Below, piece after piece: positions 11,617-24,112 of a stretch of DNA of 64,000 nucleotides (position 1 is its first letter; each line of letters opens with the position of its first letter). Below the pieces are notes generated by a model. The model had not been told where the DNA came from. It saw only the letters and a program-made list of their open reading frames with translations, and made no database searches. The position numbers were made by a program, and so were the translations under genes. Origin of the DNA: Heliocybe sulcata (taxonomy: Eukaryota > Basidiomycota > Agaricomycetes > Gloeophyllales > Gloeophyllaceae); NCBI GenBank assembly GCA_004369045.1, contig ML213512.1, positions 584,929 to 648,928 on the forward strand. The letters are read 5' to 3'.

Positions 11617-12360
11617 TGTCGCTGCTGGAGATGAAGGGAGAGAAAGGCAGGGGTTGTATTTGACCTTCCCCGGACTCTGTGGGGCGGAATAGCAGACGGA
11701 CCGTGGCTGCCGTCCCCTTCCAAAAGGGGTATCGGAGCGCCGCATATCAACCCAGCACGGCCGGCATTCCCCTTCGGCGGTCATGCCATTGGTCCGGAGG
11801 GACTCCGAGATCCCGAGTCCCTGAGGTAGCACAGCCACAGAGCAATGTAATCTCGGCTGTGATAACTTGATAAGTAGCGAAGATCTACGATTAGGATCCG
11901 CTGAACTGAGGGTCTTATGAGGGCTGTTGACTGCCCAGCAGAATCCAGACGTGCACGCGTGAACGTTGATTTAACGTTGGTATGTTTTGAGAATCTGGAT
12001 TATCCCAAAAGCTACTGCTCCAGCGAGAAGACAATCATTAGTGGATTATGGCAAGTGGATTCTGAGGCGCAATACATATTAATCTGTGGCACGAAACATC
12101 ACAAGTATAGTACGCGCTGGCGTCAAAAGCTGCAACCATGTATCGACATATCGCAACGTCTTGAAGAATGATCACGGGTGGCATCGCAGTCTGCCAACTC
12201 CTACATTTATCTGCAATACTTCCCTTTATCCTATCACTTCGCTGTGCCAGCGCCCATAGTCCCGGATCAATGATAGCGTCTTGTTTATCCCGTCCTAAAG
12301 TCCCTTTAACAAGAATAATACACACCGTTCTGTGGACCAAATGTCCAGCTTCCTTTTCAT
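11617..12360. other. Intergenic, tandem minus-strand genes
   Basis: This is the 5' flank of the cytochrome b2 gene and the 3' flank of the esterase. The first 220 bp may be coding if the dehydrogenase starts at 11838. Nothing else recognised. Confidence 0.5.
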
Positions 12361-14510
12361 TCACGAATCGCCACCCTCCAACTTCCCCGCAATCCTCATC
12401 AACTCCTCCCACCTCCCATCCTCCGCCCACCCAATCGCCCTATCCTCCTTCAAGGTCAACACTTCCTTCAAATCCTTCTTCTTCAGAGCCTCTCCATCCT
12501 TCCCTTCTAATTTTTTAATTTCGCTATCAATCCGATCGAGCCAAGCGGTTGCAGTTACCGCCTGATCGTAGTTTAGAGAAGGGAGGCGAAGGGCCCAGAG
12601 AACGCGGTCCGTGCCATGCGTTACGTAGCCTACCAAACCAGCACACAAGATGTAGAGTTAAGGCAAGGACGGAGAGAGGAGACTATAAGGTAGACGCACC
12701 GAACGGCCTACCCTGTTCCGGCGTCCATCTGATAATGTACCGCAACGCGGGGTATCCATGGGAGAGCAAGTCCCTGGCGAGGAGGCGCACGGGGATATAC
12801 ACCTGCCCGTCACTCAATATCTCCCCAAACAATTTCTGGATATCCTCCTGGCTTGCATCATCAGGCAGTGTCCTACTCTCCGTCAGCCACCAAATTCATT
12901 GTTCTTGTGGAAGGTGAAAGGGACAGACTTGTAGCATGCCAACATCTTCTTCACATCCCCCTTCTCATAGTACCTATCCAAATTGAACTCGATGTCCCCT
13001 GGCTTTTGAACCGGGTGAGCGATCGAGTAGAGGTACCACTCCTCCGCGAGCTCGCCCACTACGACGCTCTTCACGCCGTGCTCCAGCAGCCCCTTTGCAA
13101 AGCCTCCAGAGCGTTGCCACTCCATGATATCAACTTTATCAGTGTCGCCTAAGGAGTACCCGAACCACCCGGGCTCGAGGGCACCGCGGAAGGTGCCGTA
13201 GATCCCGAGCTGCTCGGCCTCGATTACCTCTGTGAGACGCGAGGCAGGGATTTTGGAGGGGTCGCGCAGGGTGGAGAGGGAGGAGGGGGAGGAGGGGTCA
13301 AGAGAGAGCGCGGTGCAGACGGAGGTGTATTGGGCACGGAGTTCTCGGGGGGTCTTGGGGTTTGCGCTATGCGAGAGACAGAGCTAGTTAGATGAGCGCA
13401 TAGAGGATGAGAAGTGAGGGCATACATGATCGAGTTGGATTGCAGGATCGCAGAGTGGAACGGCGCTTTCTGGCCAGGTGGTAACCGTGAGGCATGATGC
13501 AGCAGCTGGTGAACTGAATGTGCACCTATCGCGTCCCACCATCAGCATCACCATTCTCCCCAATCACATCGTTCTCACCTGCGGACAAGCCCGTCAAAGT
13601 AATATCCCCCGGATCGCCACCAAAATCGGCGATATTATCCCTAATCCACTCCAAGCCCAACCACTGGTCCTTGAACCCGAAGTTTCCCGGAATGGAGGGT
13701 TCGTCTGATGCGAGGAAGCCGAAGACGGATAGGCGGTAGCCGATGTTGACCCAGATTTCGTTGCGTGCAGCGGAGATGTATTGGGCTTGGGAAGAGAGGG
13801 AGTGCGGGGAGCCGAATTGGAGGAAGCTAGTGGGAGGATCGGGTATTCAGTGGGGAAGGGCGGAATCCGACTGGGCAGGAGGGGAAGGACGGACTTACCC
13901 CCCATGAATGTAAACCTTCACTGGGAATCCTTTCTTCTCTGGGTAGGACGGTGGCGACACGATGTTGGCGAATAATCTGGCAGACCACCGTGATCAGCTA
14001 ATCTGATAATATGGAGAGGCGTATTTTCTTACGGATTTTCCACTGGTTTGCCATAGCCGACTTTGTCCTCAAATGGGGTACCTGGTTAGCGTCAAGACGC
14101 TCAGACTAATTCCAGATGGTGAAAGCACGACCGGCACGTACTCGCAGCCTGTCCATCATTGTTTGGCTGAGCGCAGTCTAGTAGGGCCGATAGATAAGCC
14201 CATTGTCTGATGAAGACTCCGATTCCTTACAGAGGTCCTCCCGTATATACTCCTTCTGCTCGTAGCGGTACGAGTCCGGTAACGGTTTAGGATCTTCGAA
14301 GCGTCCCGGTGGAAGGCCAAAAGGGATCTCTGGAGCGTGGTTACATCGGCTTCAGACATGAACAAACGATAGTCCTCTGGGATGCACACCTAACCACACC
14401 GCCGCTCCGTTCGCAGCTCTCCCTCCAGTGACCGGGCCAAACTGGGTCTCTACAGTCACCCGCGCCCGGTTCTCCGCGAGTTCGTCGTGCAAATGCCTGA
14501 TTCCGGACAT
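12361..14510 (-). CDS. Carboxylesterase/lipase type B (alpha/beta hydrolase)
   Basis: A multi-exon gene of roughly 550 aa, starting at ATG 14510 (MSGIRHLHDELAENRARVTV). The order of family landmarks is complete. VETQFGPVTGG and IPFGLPPGRFEDP form the N-terminal type-B motif, and VKVYIHGG is the oxyanion hole. IWVNIGYRLSVFGFL and GNFGFKDQWLGLEWIRDNI are typical blocks, followed by FGGDPGDITLTGLSAGAHS with the nucleophile Ser in GLSAG. A GELAEEW segment may carry the acid residue, and YVTHGTD contains the expected catalytic His near the C-terminus. Leu replaces the usual Glu in GESAG, which is tolerated in the family. No signal peptide is visible, so the enzyme is probably intracellular. It should hydrolyse carboxylic esters; the substrate is unknown. 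The C-terminal tail is Lys/Glu-rich and ends at 12361. Confidence 0.88.
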
Positions 14511-15317
14511 GTTGCGGCCGGTCGCGCACGTCCTGGTGCTTGAACGTCGTATAAGACGACGAGCAGATGGTCCCAGATAGCGCATTCCATTTCGCCTTCG
14601 TGAGCATGGACTGCAATTAGAGTCAGCGGCATGTGACCGATAGAGGGAAAGGGAAGTGGGTATCGCGGGCCGAATCGTGAGAACTGCAGTTGTGGCAGAA
14701 CGCGTTTGTGGCTCAGTGCACGAGAGCAGGACTGGGCTTTGTCGGAACCTAGAATACACGTTCTTGCGCCTATGCAAATGCCCAGCTCAGCTGGTGAGAC
14801 GCACTATTTCATTTTTCAGCAGGAGATTAGAATTGGGGAATTAGTCGATACTCAGCTAAGTATGCACGCACGATTCCCTTCCGCATCATCAATCGATGAT
14901 ACCGGTGCTGCGCCTACTTGGATGTCTCAGTCTGGCTTACATTGGGTGGACCACCCGACGATCTGATATCTAGCACTCGAAATCTCGAACCGACCAAGTC
15001 ATCATCAAATGAGTGCACTTCAAGTCTCGAGAACCCGACAGCTGGGAGGATCGCAAGGGAAGTCGGATGAAGTAGGTAATGCTCTTTGAAGCCACACATT
15101 CTCCAGTAATATTCCAAAAATTCCAAGGACTTTCTCATTGCAAAAAAGGCGGGGAAGCAAGGATAAGAGGCTCTAATAAGAGGGCGCAAATATCTAGGTG
15201 CATAGGCGCCCTATATGGATCTCAAGTAAAGTACCCCGGACACTCGATCCTCGAGATTTTCCGAGGTTGCGTTTGCATAAGGCCTTCCTCTCTCCGCCGT
15301 CGACCTTGCTCTCCACC
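14511..15317. other. Divergent promoter region
   Basis: Lies between the esterase (-) and TIM22 (+). Short frames only. CTCTCCACC just before 15318 gives a good start context for TIM22. No TATA box stands out. Confidence 0.5.
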
Positions 15318-16046
15318 ATGGCCCTACCAATGGTGACACCTATCTTTCCAGCGGGGAAGGAGCCTCTACCCCCAGGCATATCCGAAGAAGAACGTCAACA
15401 GATGTTGCAAATGAAAAAGTGGCAGGACTTCATGACCACCGGCATGGAGTCGTGCGCTGCAAAGACAGTCATCGCGGGCGTCGGTGGTATGTCTCTCTAT
15501 CTCTGAAGCACACGCAGCTTGGAATGTGTTTGCAGAATTCGTTTGAATAAATATAGGGTTCGCGATTGGCGGGTTCTTCTCGCTCATGCAGGCGTCGTTC
15601 GCGTACGAGGATCCGCTTATGCGGCAGCAAACGCAGGCAGGGTGGAGTAATACCCAGAAGGCGAGAGAGGTGTTTAAGGAGATGGGGAGGAATATGTGGA
15701 GGAGCGGGAAGGGGTTTGGAAAGGTCGGGGCGTTGTTCGCAGGAATTGAATGCGTGATAGAGTCGGTGAGTGCGTATGGTCGTCCGGTTGCGTCGTGCTT
15801 TGACATTACGGTATGATAGTATCGGGCGAGAAACGACATGGTCAATCCTGTTGCAGCGGGATTTGTTGCAGGAGGTGTCCTAGCGCGAAATGCAGGACCG
15901 AAAGCGGTGGTCGGAGGTGGTCTCGCGTTTGCAGCGTTCTCGGCTGCTATAGATCTGTTCCTGAGGAGGGAGACACCAGAGTATGTCCCTGCTCTTCTCA
16001 TCTGGAGTACCACGCTGTTGACGCCCTTCACTTTAGAGAGGACTAG
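15318..16046 (+). CDS. TIM22: Mitochondrial import inner membrane translocase subunit Tim22
   Basis: Four exons: 15318-15486, 15557-15765, 15820-15980 and a 10-nt last exon 16037-16046 that adds only the end of EED and the stop. The product is 182 aa. The Tim17/22/23 family is shown by ESCAAKTVIAGVGGFAIGGF (first membrane helix), the loop with MGRNMWRSGKGFGKVGALFA, IECVIES-YRARND (the conserved RxKxD-like signature in fungal Tim22) and the Gly-rich helix AAGFVAGGVLARNAGP. Tim22 is the channel of the carrier translocase and inserts multispanning proteins into the inner membrane. Length and topology fit the family. Confidence 0.95.
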
Positions 16047-16722
16047 ACTTCGATATTGAACCTAACTTATGCTCTTATAGTTGTACATGCCCACTACATG
16101 CTTTTCAATCCCAGCACACATCTCATTCGACTTCTCATGCACGGAATGCTTCATTTGAAGGATAACCGATGTTCAAGACAAGGGCTTGTGGACCCTCTAC
16201 CGGCACGCCTCCTCCTTCATTCTGCGTGGACTAGTCCATACCGGAGCCTAATGAGCTGGCAGGATCACGCGAAGCTGATAGTGCTTGAGTGTTTTCTCAT
16301 GAATCTTCACGGCGCGTTTACTATGTCCTGCGCTGATCGAAGAGTGCGTGGTCGTCAGGACTGTTTCTCAAGTGCGTATTCGTCTGTCTTTCCTGCTGCC
16401 GAGACATATTTCTTCCATTTTACGGCAGTAGAATTTGTTCTATCCTTGCGCAGGCTTTTGTTCGCTCCTTGTTCCGTTCCAGGCTCGGCAGTGGGAAGTC
16501 ACATTATAGTCACGTCACATCGTGCGAACAGGCACACAGGACGCGCCGCATTTGCCCCTGCTCAGCGCTCATTTACGACCACCACCCTCTGCTCAGCGTG
16601 CCCCATCTGCTGTCTCCGGCGGCGTAGTCTCTCCTTTCTCGCTTAAAGACCACTACACTCGTTCCTGTGGTCCTGCACTCGTTTCACAACAGTCTTTCCT
16701 CAAAGAAAAAACCTTATCTGAG
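16047..16722. other. Intergenic/promoter region
   Basis: Contains a 196-codon plus frame (16056-16646) and the start of an overlapping one, with no domain. I take it as the 3' flank of TIM22 plus the promoter and leader of the wall-enzyme gene. The stretch before 16723 is pyrimidine-rich. Confidence 0.45.
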
Positions 16723-17960
16723 ATGGTCTCAGCATCCGCCGCCCTCTCCAGCCTCTCGCTCGCGCTTGCAGCGCTCTCACCCTCGCCCTCTACCCTCGTC
16801 GCTGCCTCGTCTTCCTCGTCTCAGACAGGTGCCCTCTCTTCGTTGAAGTACACCAATGTCGGTGGGACGGGGACGTACCAGCAAGTTACGAACCTGCTAC
16901 CGGGCACGTTCCCAAGCTGCGATGTGAACCCGTCGTGTATCCAGACGACCAAGACCGTCTCCGGAAACCTCGCGCCCTTTGACGAGGACCTCACGATGGT
17001 GTTCCGCGGTCCCATGACGCTGCACAACATCGCAGTGTACCAGCCCGCGAACGCGAGCGGTACGTCGGCGTGGAGCAAGGTTAGCTCGTGGGCTGCCGGA
17101 GGAGATGGGGATAACTTGGTGTTTATGAATAATAAGGGCGGGTCGACAAGTGGGACTTGGTCGAGTACGCCTTCTTCTCCGGTTCGCGGCCGTGTGCCTG
17201 AATATTGACTGATATACGTCATGTACTTGATTTCCAGTTTGCGGCGGCTCAAGTCAGTCGTATGCCAATGCTGCATTCTCTGATGCGGCGTCATCTCCTA
17301 ATGGACTCGCATACGCTGGCAACCTTCCTGACGGCCAGGAAGTGGTACGTACAGCACATTTTCACGGGCCAGATTGCGACAATTGATGGTGCCATGCAAT
17401 TTTAGAACATCATGACCAACACCGAATGCACCTCCTCCACCTGTGACGGCTTCTTCCGGGGCACTGCCAACGAAGCATGGGCTGGCTCGAAGATGTTCGT
17501 CATGGAAGTTGAGATGCCCTCGGGTGGCTCTACGCCGCCCGCCATCTGGGCCCTCAACTCACAGATCGTGCGCTCCGCCCAGTACGGCTGCAACTGCCGT
17601 GGTGTCGGATCGCCCGGTGGCTGTGGAGAGCTGGACATTGTCGAGGTCATCACCGGCCAAGATCAGAACCAGGGCATATCGGAGCTGTACTCGTTCAAGG
17701 GCGCCACTGGCAGCGGGAGTGCGTTTTTTACAAGACCGACGAGTGGGAGCGCCACGTATGCAGTGATATTCGACGTGAAGACGGACCAAATTGCGATCCA
17801 GCAGTGGGATAGCTTCGACTTTGGGACCGGCTCCGTATCGAGGAGCGAGATCGATGGGTACCTCACGACATCCGGGAAGGTCGTCTCGTTCGGGTCGACG
17901 AATAGCCGGAGGAGCCATCGGCCTGTGGGTTTCATGGGTGCGAAGCGTCGCGGCCTCTGA
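16723..17960 (+). CDS. Secreted TOS1-like cell-wall glycosidase
   Basis: Three exons (16723-17164, 17238-17344, 17406-17960) give 367 aa. A signal peptide is likely: MVSASAALSSLSLALAAL followed by a Ser/Pro/Ala stretch. The N-terminal domain (NVGGTGTYQQVTNLLPG, GNLAPFDEDLTMVFRGPM) and Cys-containing C-terminal domain (TNTECTSSTCDGFFRGTANEAW, YGCNCRGVGSPGGCGELDIVEV) match the fungal YJL171C/Tos1 N and C domains. ELDIVE is the GH16-style catalytic motif ExDxxE. These proteins sit in the wall and are thought to act on beta-1,3-glucan. No GPI attachment signal is seen; the C-terminus is basic (SRRSHRPVGFMGAKRRGL). Confidence 0.88.
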
Positions 17961-19149
17961 GCGCCTTACGTCCCAATCTCTCGAAGTCAAGAGTGATATA
18001 ATTTATTAACGGTCTGTTTCCTGTTTCCTGCTTCCTTACGAGTGCTATTTCACGTTGCGATTAGTTGGATAGCTCTCTGTTGTACGTGCGCTAGTCGCAG
18101 CTGCTGTGCCAGAGTTACGGTCTCGTCTGCTGGTTTGGAAGGCGAGCTTGTGCATTTGTTGTGTTTATGGTGTATTTACGGATGTATCGAGTACATCACA
18201 AGCTAGAAGCTACGACGAGTGGAAATTCTCAGTCCTGGCCGTTTGGAATCCTATTTTCTCAGTGCTATTCAGTGGATGCGCAATGGCTGAATGCAATGTG
18301 GCGCTTAGAAGCTCGTTGACTCTACAGAGCTCAACCTTACGTTGGTTCCGACCATCTCCTGCATGTGGACTGAACTTCTATGACATCTCGTAAGCTCTCT
18401 AACATCCAACGCTTTCCCCTGCAGTTCTTGATCATTGCAGCCTTTATCCCAATAACAGAAGACAGATATCAGTAATACCGGTATGAGACGTCCAGGGTTG
18501 TACTATGGTAAGTGGCTACACAACGTGCCTGTCAAAGCCTTAAGTCTCCCATAAATTCTTCACAGTCACTAGCCTCTCGCAAATGAGTGACCTCCATCTG
18601 CTGGTAGAGACTATAGCTACGAGGTTCTCGGGAAAATAATCCCATCAGGTGCGTACAGGTTGAGCTTCTCGCGTTACGGTATCCCAAGATCCCCAATTTT
18701 CCGGCTACCTTTACCGTCGTCTGCGTTCATGCCTATTTCCGACTACTATGCGTCAATACTGATTTTATAGGGTTTTTGTAGCGGATGGTACATCGCTAGT
18801 GCTATACTGCGCGCTTGGCTCTCGGAGGCCTGCTCCGCTGATGAAGATGGTGAGTCCGTTGTATCTCTCGTGATCAATGCCCTATTCAAAGATGCATCGA
18901 GTAGGTCACGGCTTACGTGCGCCTGCTATTTCGTTCTCGATTTGTCTAACAAATGCATGTCCCAGTGACAAGTAGGGTTCTGCCAGTGTGCATCCTACGA
19001 GAATCGGTACAACTTTGGCTCTTCACTCTGTCCTTAACCAGGACCAGTCTCCCGAATCAAGTTATTAATATGACCTTCTCTAGACGCAAAGTCTTCGTCG
19101 GTTCGAGGTCTGACAAATGCATATATTGGGTATATGCGCCTCATATGGC
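17961..19149. other. Intergenic, no gene seen
   Basis: Short frames only. It lies between the TOS1-like gene and the first eIF4G fragment. No similarity to other parts of the window noticed by eye. Confidence 0.45.
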
Positions 19150-20030
19150 CTCCATCCCCCGCGGACAACGACCGGAGATCCGTCAGCAAGCAAGCTCATT
19201 TGTGCTCGCGTTATGCCGTAGCTTAACCCGTGTTTTCAGGCTGCGAAGGAGCAGGCTACGAACGAGCGCGAATCTGCCCAAAGAATGTCGAATTTTGGAA
19301 AGATCAGCAAGCGGTCACCGATGACCTTTGGGCCGATTGATATTTCGCGGGCAAGCGGGACAAGAACAAGCGCGACTCGGCGATCTCACGGTTGGCGTCT
19401 GGCAACATGTTTGCTATGCTTACTAGTGCTGAAGTGGCGGAGTGGGCGGCTAAGCTTAGTCAACCATCAGTCCGGAAGCCTAGCATTGACTGGTTGCAGG
19501 CAGAAACTCCTTGTGAGCTGCTCCGGCGGAGGAAGATTCAGGTGCTGCTTCGGTCAAACCCTCTGACAGATGAAAAGTCGAAGGAAGAGATGCCTTCTGT
19601 GCCTCGCGCTGGATGCGAACCTATCATGTCCGAGGAAGAGGCCAAGCGAAGGATCGCAGAGGACTCGAAGGAGTTCTTCGCTGTCCGTGAGCTGAACGAA
19701 GCCGAGGGATACTTTACCAAGCTGTCTCCGGGACATCGGTTCCGTCTTGTCGACTCTTTGCTTAACAAGGCTATCGAGTCAATCGCTATCGACGCCGAGC
19801 TCGTCACTAGCCTCTTCCGTCGCCCTGCAGAGAAGCACCCAGGGTGCCCGAGCTGTTTATTATCATGATGAAAGGCGCTGGCTTGGACAAGCCCGTCCTC
19901 CGTTCTGTTATCCAAGTGAACCATGTTTTGCTATCGGCTGGACTGCTGGTCGCCCTGCCAAAGGTGGTGAACGCTCCGATTTGGTAAGATTAGCAAGCAG
20001 CGCTATACCCAGGAATGAGGGTCCACATGG
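19150..20030 (+). pseudogene. Broken eIF4G C-terminal copy (copy D)
   Basis: Similarity to the full eIF4G gene starts near 19150, in the exon coding for AEIHQQ, and runs through the following intron (GTAAGCTCAT-like start lost; acceptor tttcag at about 19237-19242) into the exon beginning AAKEQA-NERESAQRM. The Arg/Gln-rich segment after that is deleted. An open frame from 19392 carries a diverged linker and the MA3 start (MSEEEAKRRIAEDSKEFF, EGYFTKLSPGHRFRLVDSLL). A deletion of roughly 85 nt after LFRRPAEK removes part of MA3 and shifts frame. The end (about 19932-20000) repeats the GWTA-RPAKGG linker segment, as downstream of copy B. Retained intron sequence means a DNA-level duplicate. I consider it non-functional. 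Confidence 0.82.
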
Positions 20031-21175
20031 TTGAAGTACACCGGCGACGGGTATGGATGAGCTCAGCACTCCCGTATGTAACTTCTATCTTTTATTCATA
20101 ATAGTCAGGTCTTCCATTTATATATTTGTACACCAGGTACTGGGACTTACATGCAGCATGCTCTCCTGTAATCGGTCCCAAGTCAACGCCGCGCTCCGGT
20201 ATGGCAGCTGATGTTCCCCGACCTGCATGCTAGAAGGATTACGAGACCGAACAACGGTGCGGGTCTGGATTGGCATATCCGATCTCCTGATGTTCTCCTG
20301 ACAATAGCACACTGACGTTCGACTCGCAGACATACCCTTAATCCGATAATCCGAGGTGCCTGCTAAAATCTCAGACAACAGTACATCGAGGAACGTGGCG
20401 CCCGTGACAATGCGCTTCCTGGCTACGCCAATTGCGTAGAATGAACCACCTCCGCGTTTATGCCATCGACCTCCAAGACAATCTTTCGATCGGGACCGGA
20501 ACGCAGACCCCATCCCAGTGATCCCAGTGAAGTATATTCCACCGGACGCTTGTGGCATAACTCGCTCCCGTACCCGTCAGTTCCCGGTCCGCCAGTGGTC
20601 GGGCCTGGCAAGCACCGAAGGAAAATCGTGAGTGGCAACTTCGTTCGCATGGTGGCCACATTGCCGACGGCAAAAGAATTAGATGCAGTTCTCCTGCAGT
20701 CGTCGCTAGCAGCTACCGTCGCAGTCATGCGAGACGTGATTACGGTTTTCTGGGCGTAGAGGCCTGTCCTGACGATGTTGCCTTCAATGGAGTATTTCGG
20801 GTCGTGCTTTCCGTTCGACAAAAGCAGGTTCCGGCGGGAGACCCGGACCACTCAGGGTGGCAGTGCATCAACCCAAAAGCCTAATGGATCCAGGCACGCC
20901 AGTTTGCATATGCTGGGGACCGCACCGGCTCAAATTTCCGACGTATAAAAAGCGGCTGTTTCTTTCTCTCTCCCCCTCAGACATCCTATAGCCCTGAAGG
21001 CGAGAAACAAAGTATCCTCTAGAAAAGGCTCTTTCTTCCTGGAGTGACATCAGAAAGAGGCCAAGTATAGTAGGACCGGTGCGTAAGCAGGTTATTTACG
21101 TCTGACTGAAGCTTGTTCTTATCTGTGGCCGTCGACGATAATGCATGTTGCAGACACTCCTCCGACCCTGACGCA
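20031..21175. other. Intergenic with two overlapping minus frames
   Basis: Minus frames 20118-20558 (146 aa) and 20423-20851 (142 aa) overlap. The first contains RKRIVTGATFLDVLLSEIL, vaguely like the dinucleotide-binding start of an NAD-dependent epimerase, but lacks the GxxGxxG spacing and a full domain. They may be relics. The right end is the promoter of the arrestin gene. Confidence 0.35.
20944..20950 (+). promoter_or_regulatory. TATA box candidate
   Basis: TATAAAA followed by a C/T-rich stretch, about 230 nt before the arrestin ATG at 21176. Distance implies a leader of some 200 nt. Confidence 0.35.
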
Positions 21176-23873
21176 ATGGCGACCAAGCCCAGCAAAAACT
21201 CCCTGTCAATACGCTTGACCGAGTCAGTAGTGTTTCTCCGTGCTCCGGACGCCCTTGGCAGACGCCGTGCACAGGACTACGATGCCCCGCCTGCCCAGCT
21301 GCGAGGGCTTTTGACGTTGGACCTTGTCAAACCCACTAGGATCAAAAGCATTGAAGTCGAGTTGCAGGGAAAATCTAGCACCGCCTGGCCCGAAGGTGAG
21401 TGTCTTCTCCGACGAGTTGTGGCGCAAGCGGTGGCCTGAATCTTCAGGCTCTCGTAGGAGTGGGCGCGCGGCGGATAGAGGTCACGGAAGTACACAAGGT
21501 TTTCACGGCGTCGACGGTCTTCTTTCGTGCCGGTGCGACGCCAACGACGTCCTCGCGCCGCACGCTCTCAGTCGGTCCCGGGCTATCTCTGTACCACGAT
21601 GAGGAAGCTGTCATCAATGCGTTTAGACAGGACACGCCGCACGGAAGCCCTTCGAGAGAGCGCAGCCCGAGTCGCGGCGAGCGGGCGTCAAGACGGGTTA
21701 GCATGGATTACTCCCACTTCTCGCGCGACACCGTCTCGCATCGCGAGGAGACGCATGCTACGCCGCCCTACACACCGAGGCCGTCGTCGCCGGCTGTCAC
21801 GGAAGTCCAGCACCCTATGCTTAGTCCGACGTCGTCCACGGGTCACGTCGCCCAGGTCAGCCCTACAGCCTCGACGGCGCACGTAAACACCCCTGCGAGG
21901 TCGGAAGAGTATGCCTATCATCTGGAGGACTCTAGAGACAGATTGCGCGAGCAGCTGGAGGATCATCCAAGTGAGCCATCGCCTTTAACTCCACTGATCC
22001 AACGAGTAATGGATTTCATGCAGGCCCTGGTCGTCCAAACCCGCCGACTACGAACTCGTCCGCCTCGTCTCTCCACTCGTACCGCGGCGAGAGCTCCTCA
22101 CGGCGTGCGAGCCTCGACGCCGACCGCGATCCCTACCTCTCCTCGCGCGAGCCCAGCCGCATCCGCTCGCCCTCGCCACCCCCACACGGCGACGAACGTG
22201 GCCGCGCGAAGAGCAAGCGGTTCACGTTCGCCGCCGTCACGAACGTCATGGACCGGTTCCGCTCGAGCTCGCCGCGGATGCGGGTCGCGCCCTCGAGAGA
22301 CAGGGGGACGGAGCAGAGTGCGGATCGGGAGGGAGAGACAAGAAGAGGGAGGACGATGGAGAAGGGGAAGGGGAAGGAGACGACGGCGGATGAGACCGTG
22401 GGGAGGAAGGAAAAGTCGGCGCTGGGGAGGGTGGGAGAGCTGCTTGGGCTGGAGGAGGACAGTGATGAGTATGGGGATGGGTGGAAAGAGTTTAAGAAGG
22501 GTAAGTCGTATACCACTTCGATCTGCACAACGCCCTCAGTGTGGCCTTCCAGGCACCTACACCTACCCCATCTCCTTCACCATCCCTGCCGGATCGCCTC
22601 CCACACTTCAATGCGAATACGGCTCCGTCACCTGGCGGCTCAAGGCGACCGTGCATAGGCCGGGCGCGTTTAAATCCAAACTCACTGCGCAGCGGGAAGT
22701 CACGCTCGTCGCGTGCCCCGAGGAGGACGCGGAGGACAACGAGAACATTATTGTGGAACGGCAGTGGGACGATCAGTTGCAGTATTTCATATCGATAAGC
22801 GGGAGGACGTTCCATATCGGCGGGACGATGCCCGTGCATCTGACGTTGATGCCGCTGGCGAAGGTGAAGGTGTATCGGATCTCGGTGTTGCTTGAAGGTT
22901 AGCATCGTGCTCTCTGATGTGTTGGTGCTGGAGGCTGATGAAATCATCGCAGAGCGGGTAGACTACCTCGCCAATATGAAGCGCATCGTCCGCACAGATC
23001 CCATCAGGCGCTGGACCCTCCTCTCTCTCAAGCACGCTGACAAAGACGGGCCTCCACTACTCCCTCTAGATTCCGACGACCCTGACGCCTTCGCTCAATC
23101 TCCCCTCTCCACTGCCCTCATATCTTCTTTCCCCCGTGAAACCGACTCCTCCGAACTCGCCTCGTCGTACATGGGTCCCGGGCCTTGGGACTTCCACGCG
23201 GACCTGCAGCTACCCAGTTCGTGCGACCAAATTAACTTCACGAATAAGAACAAGAAGAGCAACATCAGCGTGAGCCACACGCTCAAGGTAGTGTTTAGGG
23301 TGGAGAGGGGGGATGACCAGTTCGTGGACCCGAAGACAGGGAAAAGAAAGATGTTCGATATTGTGGTGCAGACGCCGGTGCATATCCTTTCGGTGAGTGC
23401 CCAATCTCGTCTCGGTCGATGCGGTGAGATAGATGCTGATGGTGCTTTACGGTTCATAGTGTATGTGTAATCCTGACTGGATTGTGCTACCCCCGTACTC
23501 TGAGGCCGTCGGCAGCGACATCTTCTCCCAACCCCAAGCATGCCCGTGCAGGCGGAATCCTGGCCCACCTCTTGCCGCGGATGGCGAGGTCGTAGAAACG
23601 CCCGTACGTCCGAGACCAAGCCATCTCCATCACAACCACCTCGCATCCACCTCTGCAACGCCGACCCTCGAGCGCATCGACTCCCGTCGGTCGAGCGATT
23701 CATCGGAGGGCGAATCGCGGCCTCCGCCAATAGACCATTCCCCGTCACCGTCACGAGGCGATACTCTCGTCGAGCGTAGCAGGAGGTTCGAGCGCCTTGT
23801 AGCTGGGCAAGAGAGTGAGATGGGCGAGGCGCCCCCTCCTTACCAGGAGATCACTCGTGACCGCACCGCGTGA
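21176..23873 (+). CDS. Arrestin-related trafficking adaptor (ART/creD type)
   Basis: Six exons (21176-21395, 21458-21970, 22024-22500, 22553-22897, 22953-23392, 23460-23873), all in frame, give 802 aa. The arrestin N-terminal strands (LSIRLTESVVFLR, LRGLLTLDLVKPTRIKSIEV) are followed by a Ser/Pro/Arg-rich insertion of some 270 residues. Then come the second half of the N-domain (YPISFTIPAGSPPTLQCEYG, VTWRLKATVHRPGAF) and the arrestin C-domain (YFISISGRTFHIGGTMPVHL, KVYRISVLLEE). Near the C-terminus PPPY (in GEAPPPYQE) and LPPY are PY motifs that bind WW domains of Rsp5/Nedd4 ubiquitin ligases. Such adaptors direct ubiquitination and endocytosis of plasma-membrane transporters. The insertion, rich in SPSRERSPSRGER-like sequence, is a likely phospho-regulatory region. 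Confidence 0.92.
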
Positions 23874-24112
23874 GCTTCTCTTCTCCTTTATTTCAATGTT
23901 GCTTGGGACAACTCGGAAGACTATGTTTATTATGACTTATTTGCATGTATCGTAGAATACGTTCAATGGATGGCGTGTAGAGAGAGGTTTCTCCGTGAGA
24001 TTTGTAATGCATAGGGTGGCTAGAAGTACAATCTAATGAAGTTCTAAGAAATTTACAAGATGCGTGAATGTATCATGATACTCGTCGTATTGTCCGTAAG
24101 CGTCCTTCATGA

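Noticed and set aside
16056-16646. 196-codon plus frame after TIM22
   Set aside because: No domain. It begins right after the TIM22 stop and runs into the promoter of the wall-enzyme gene; composition is not protein-like.
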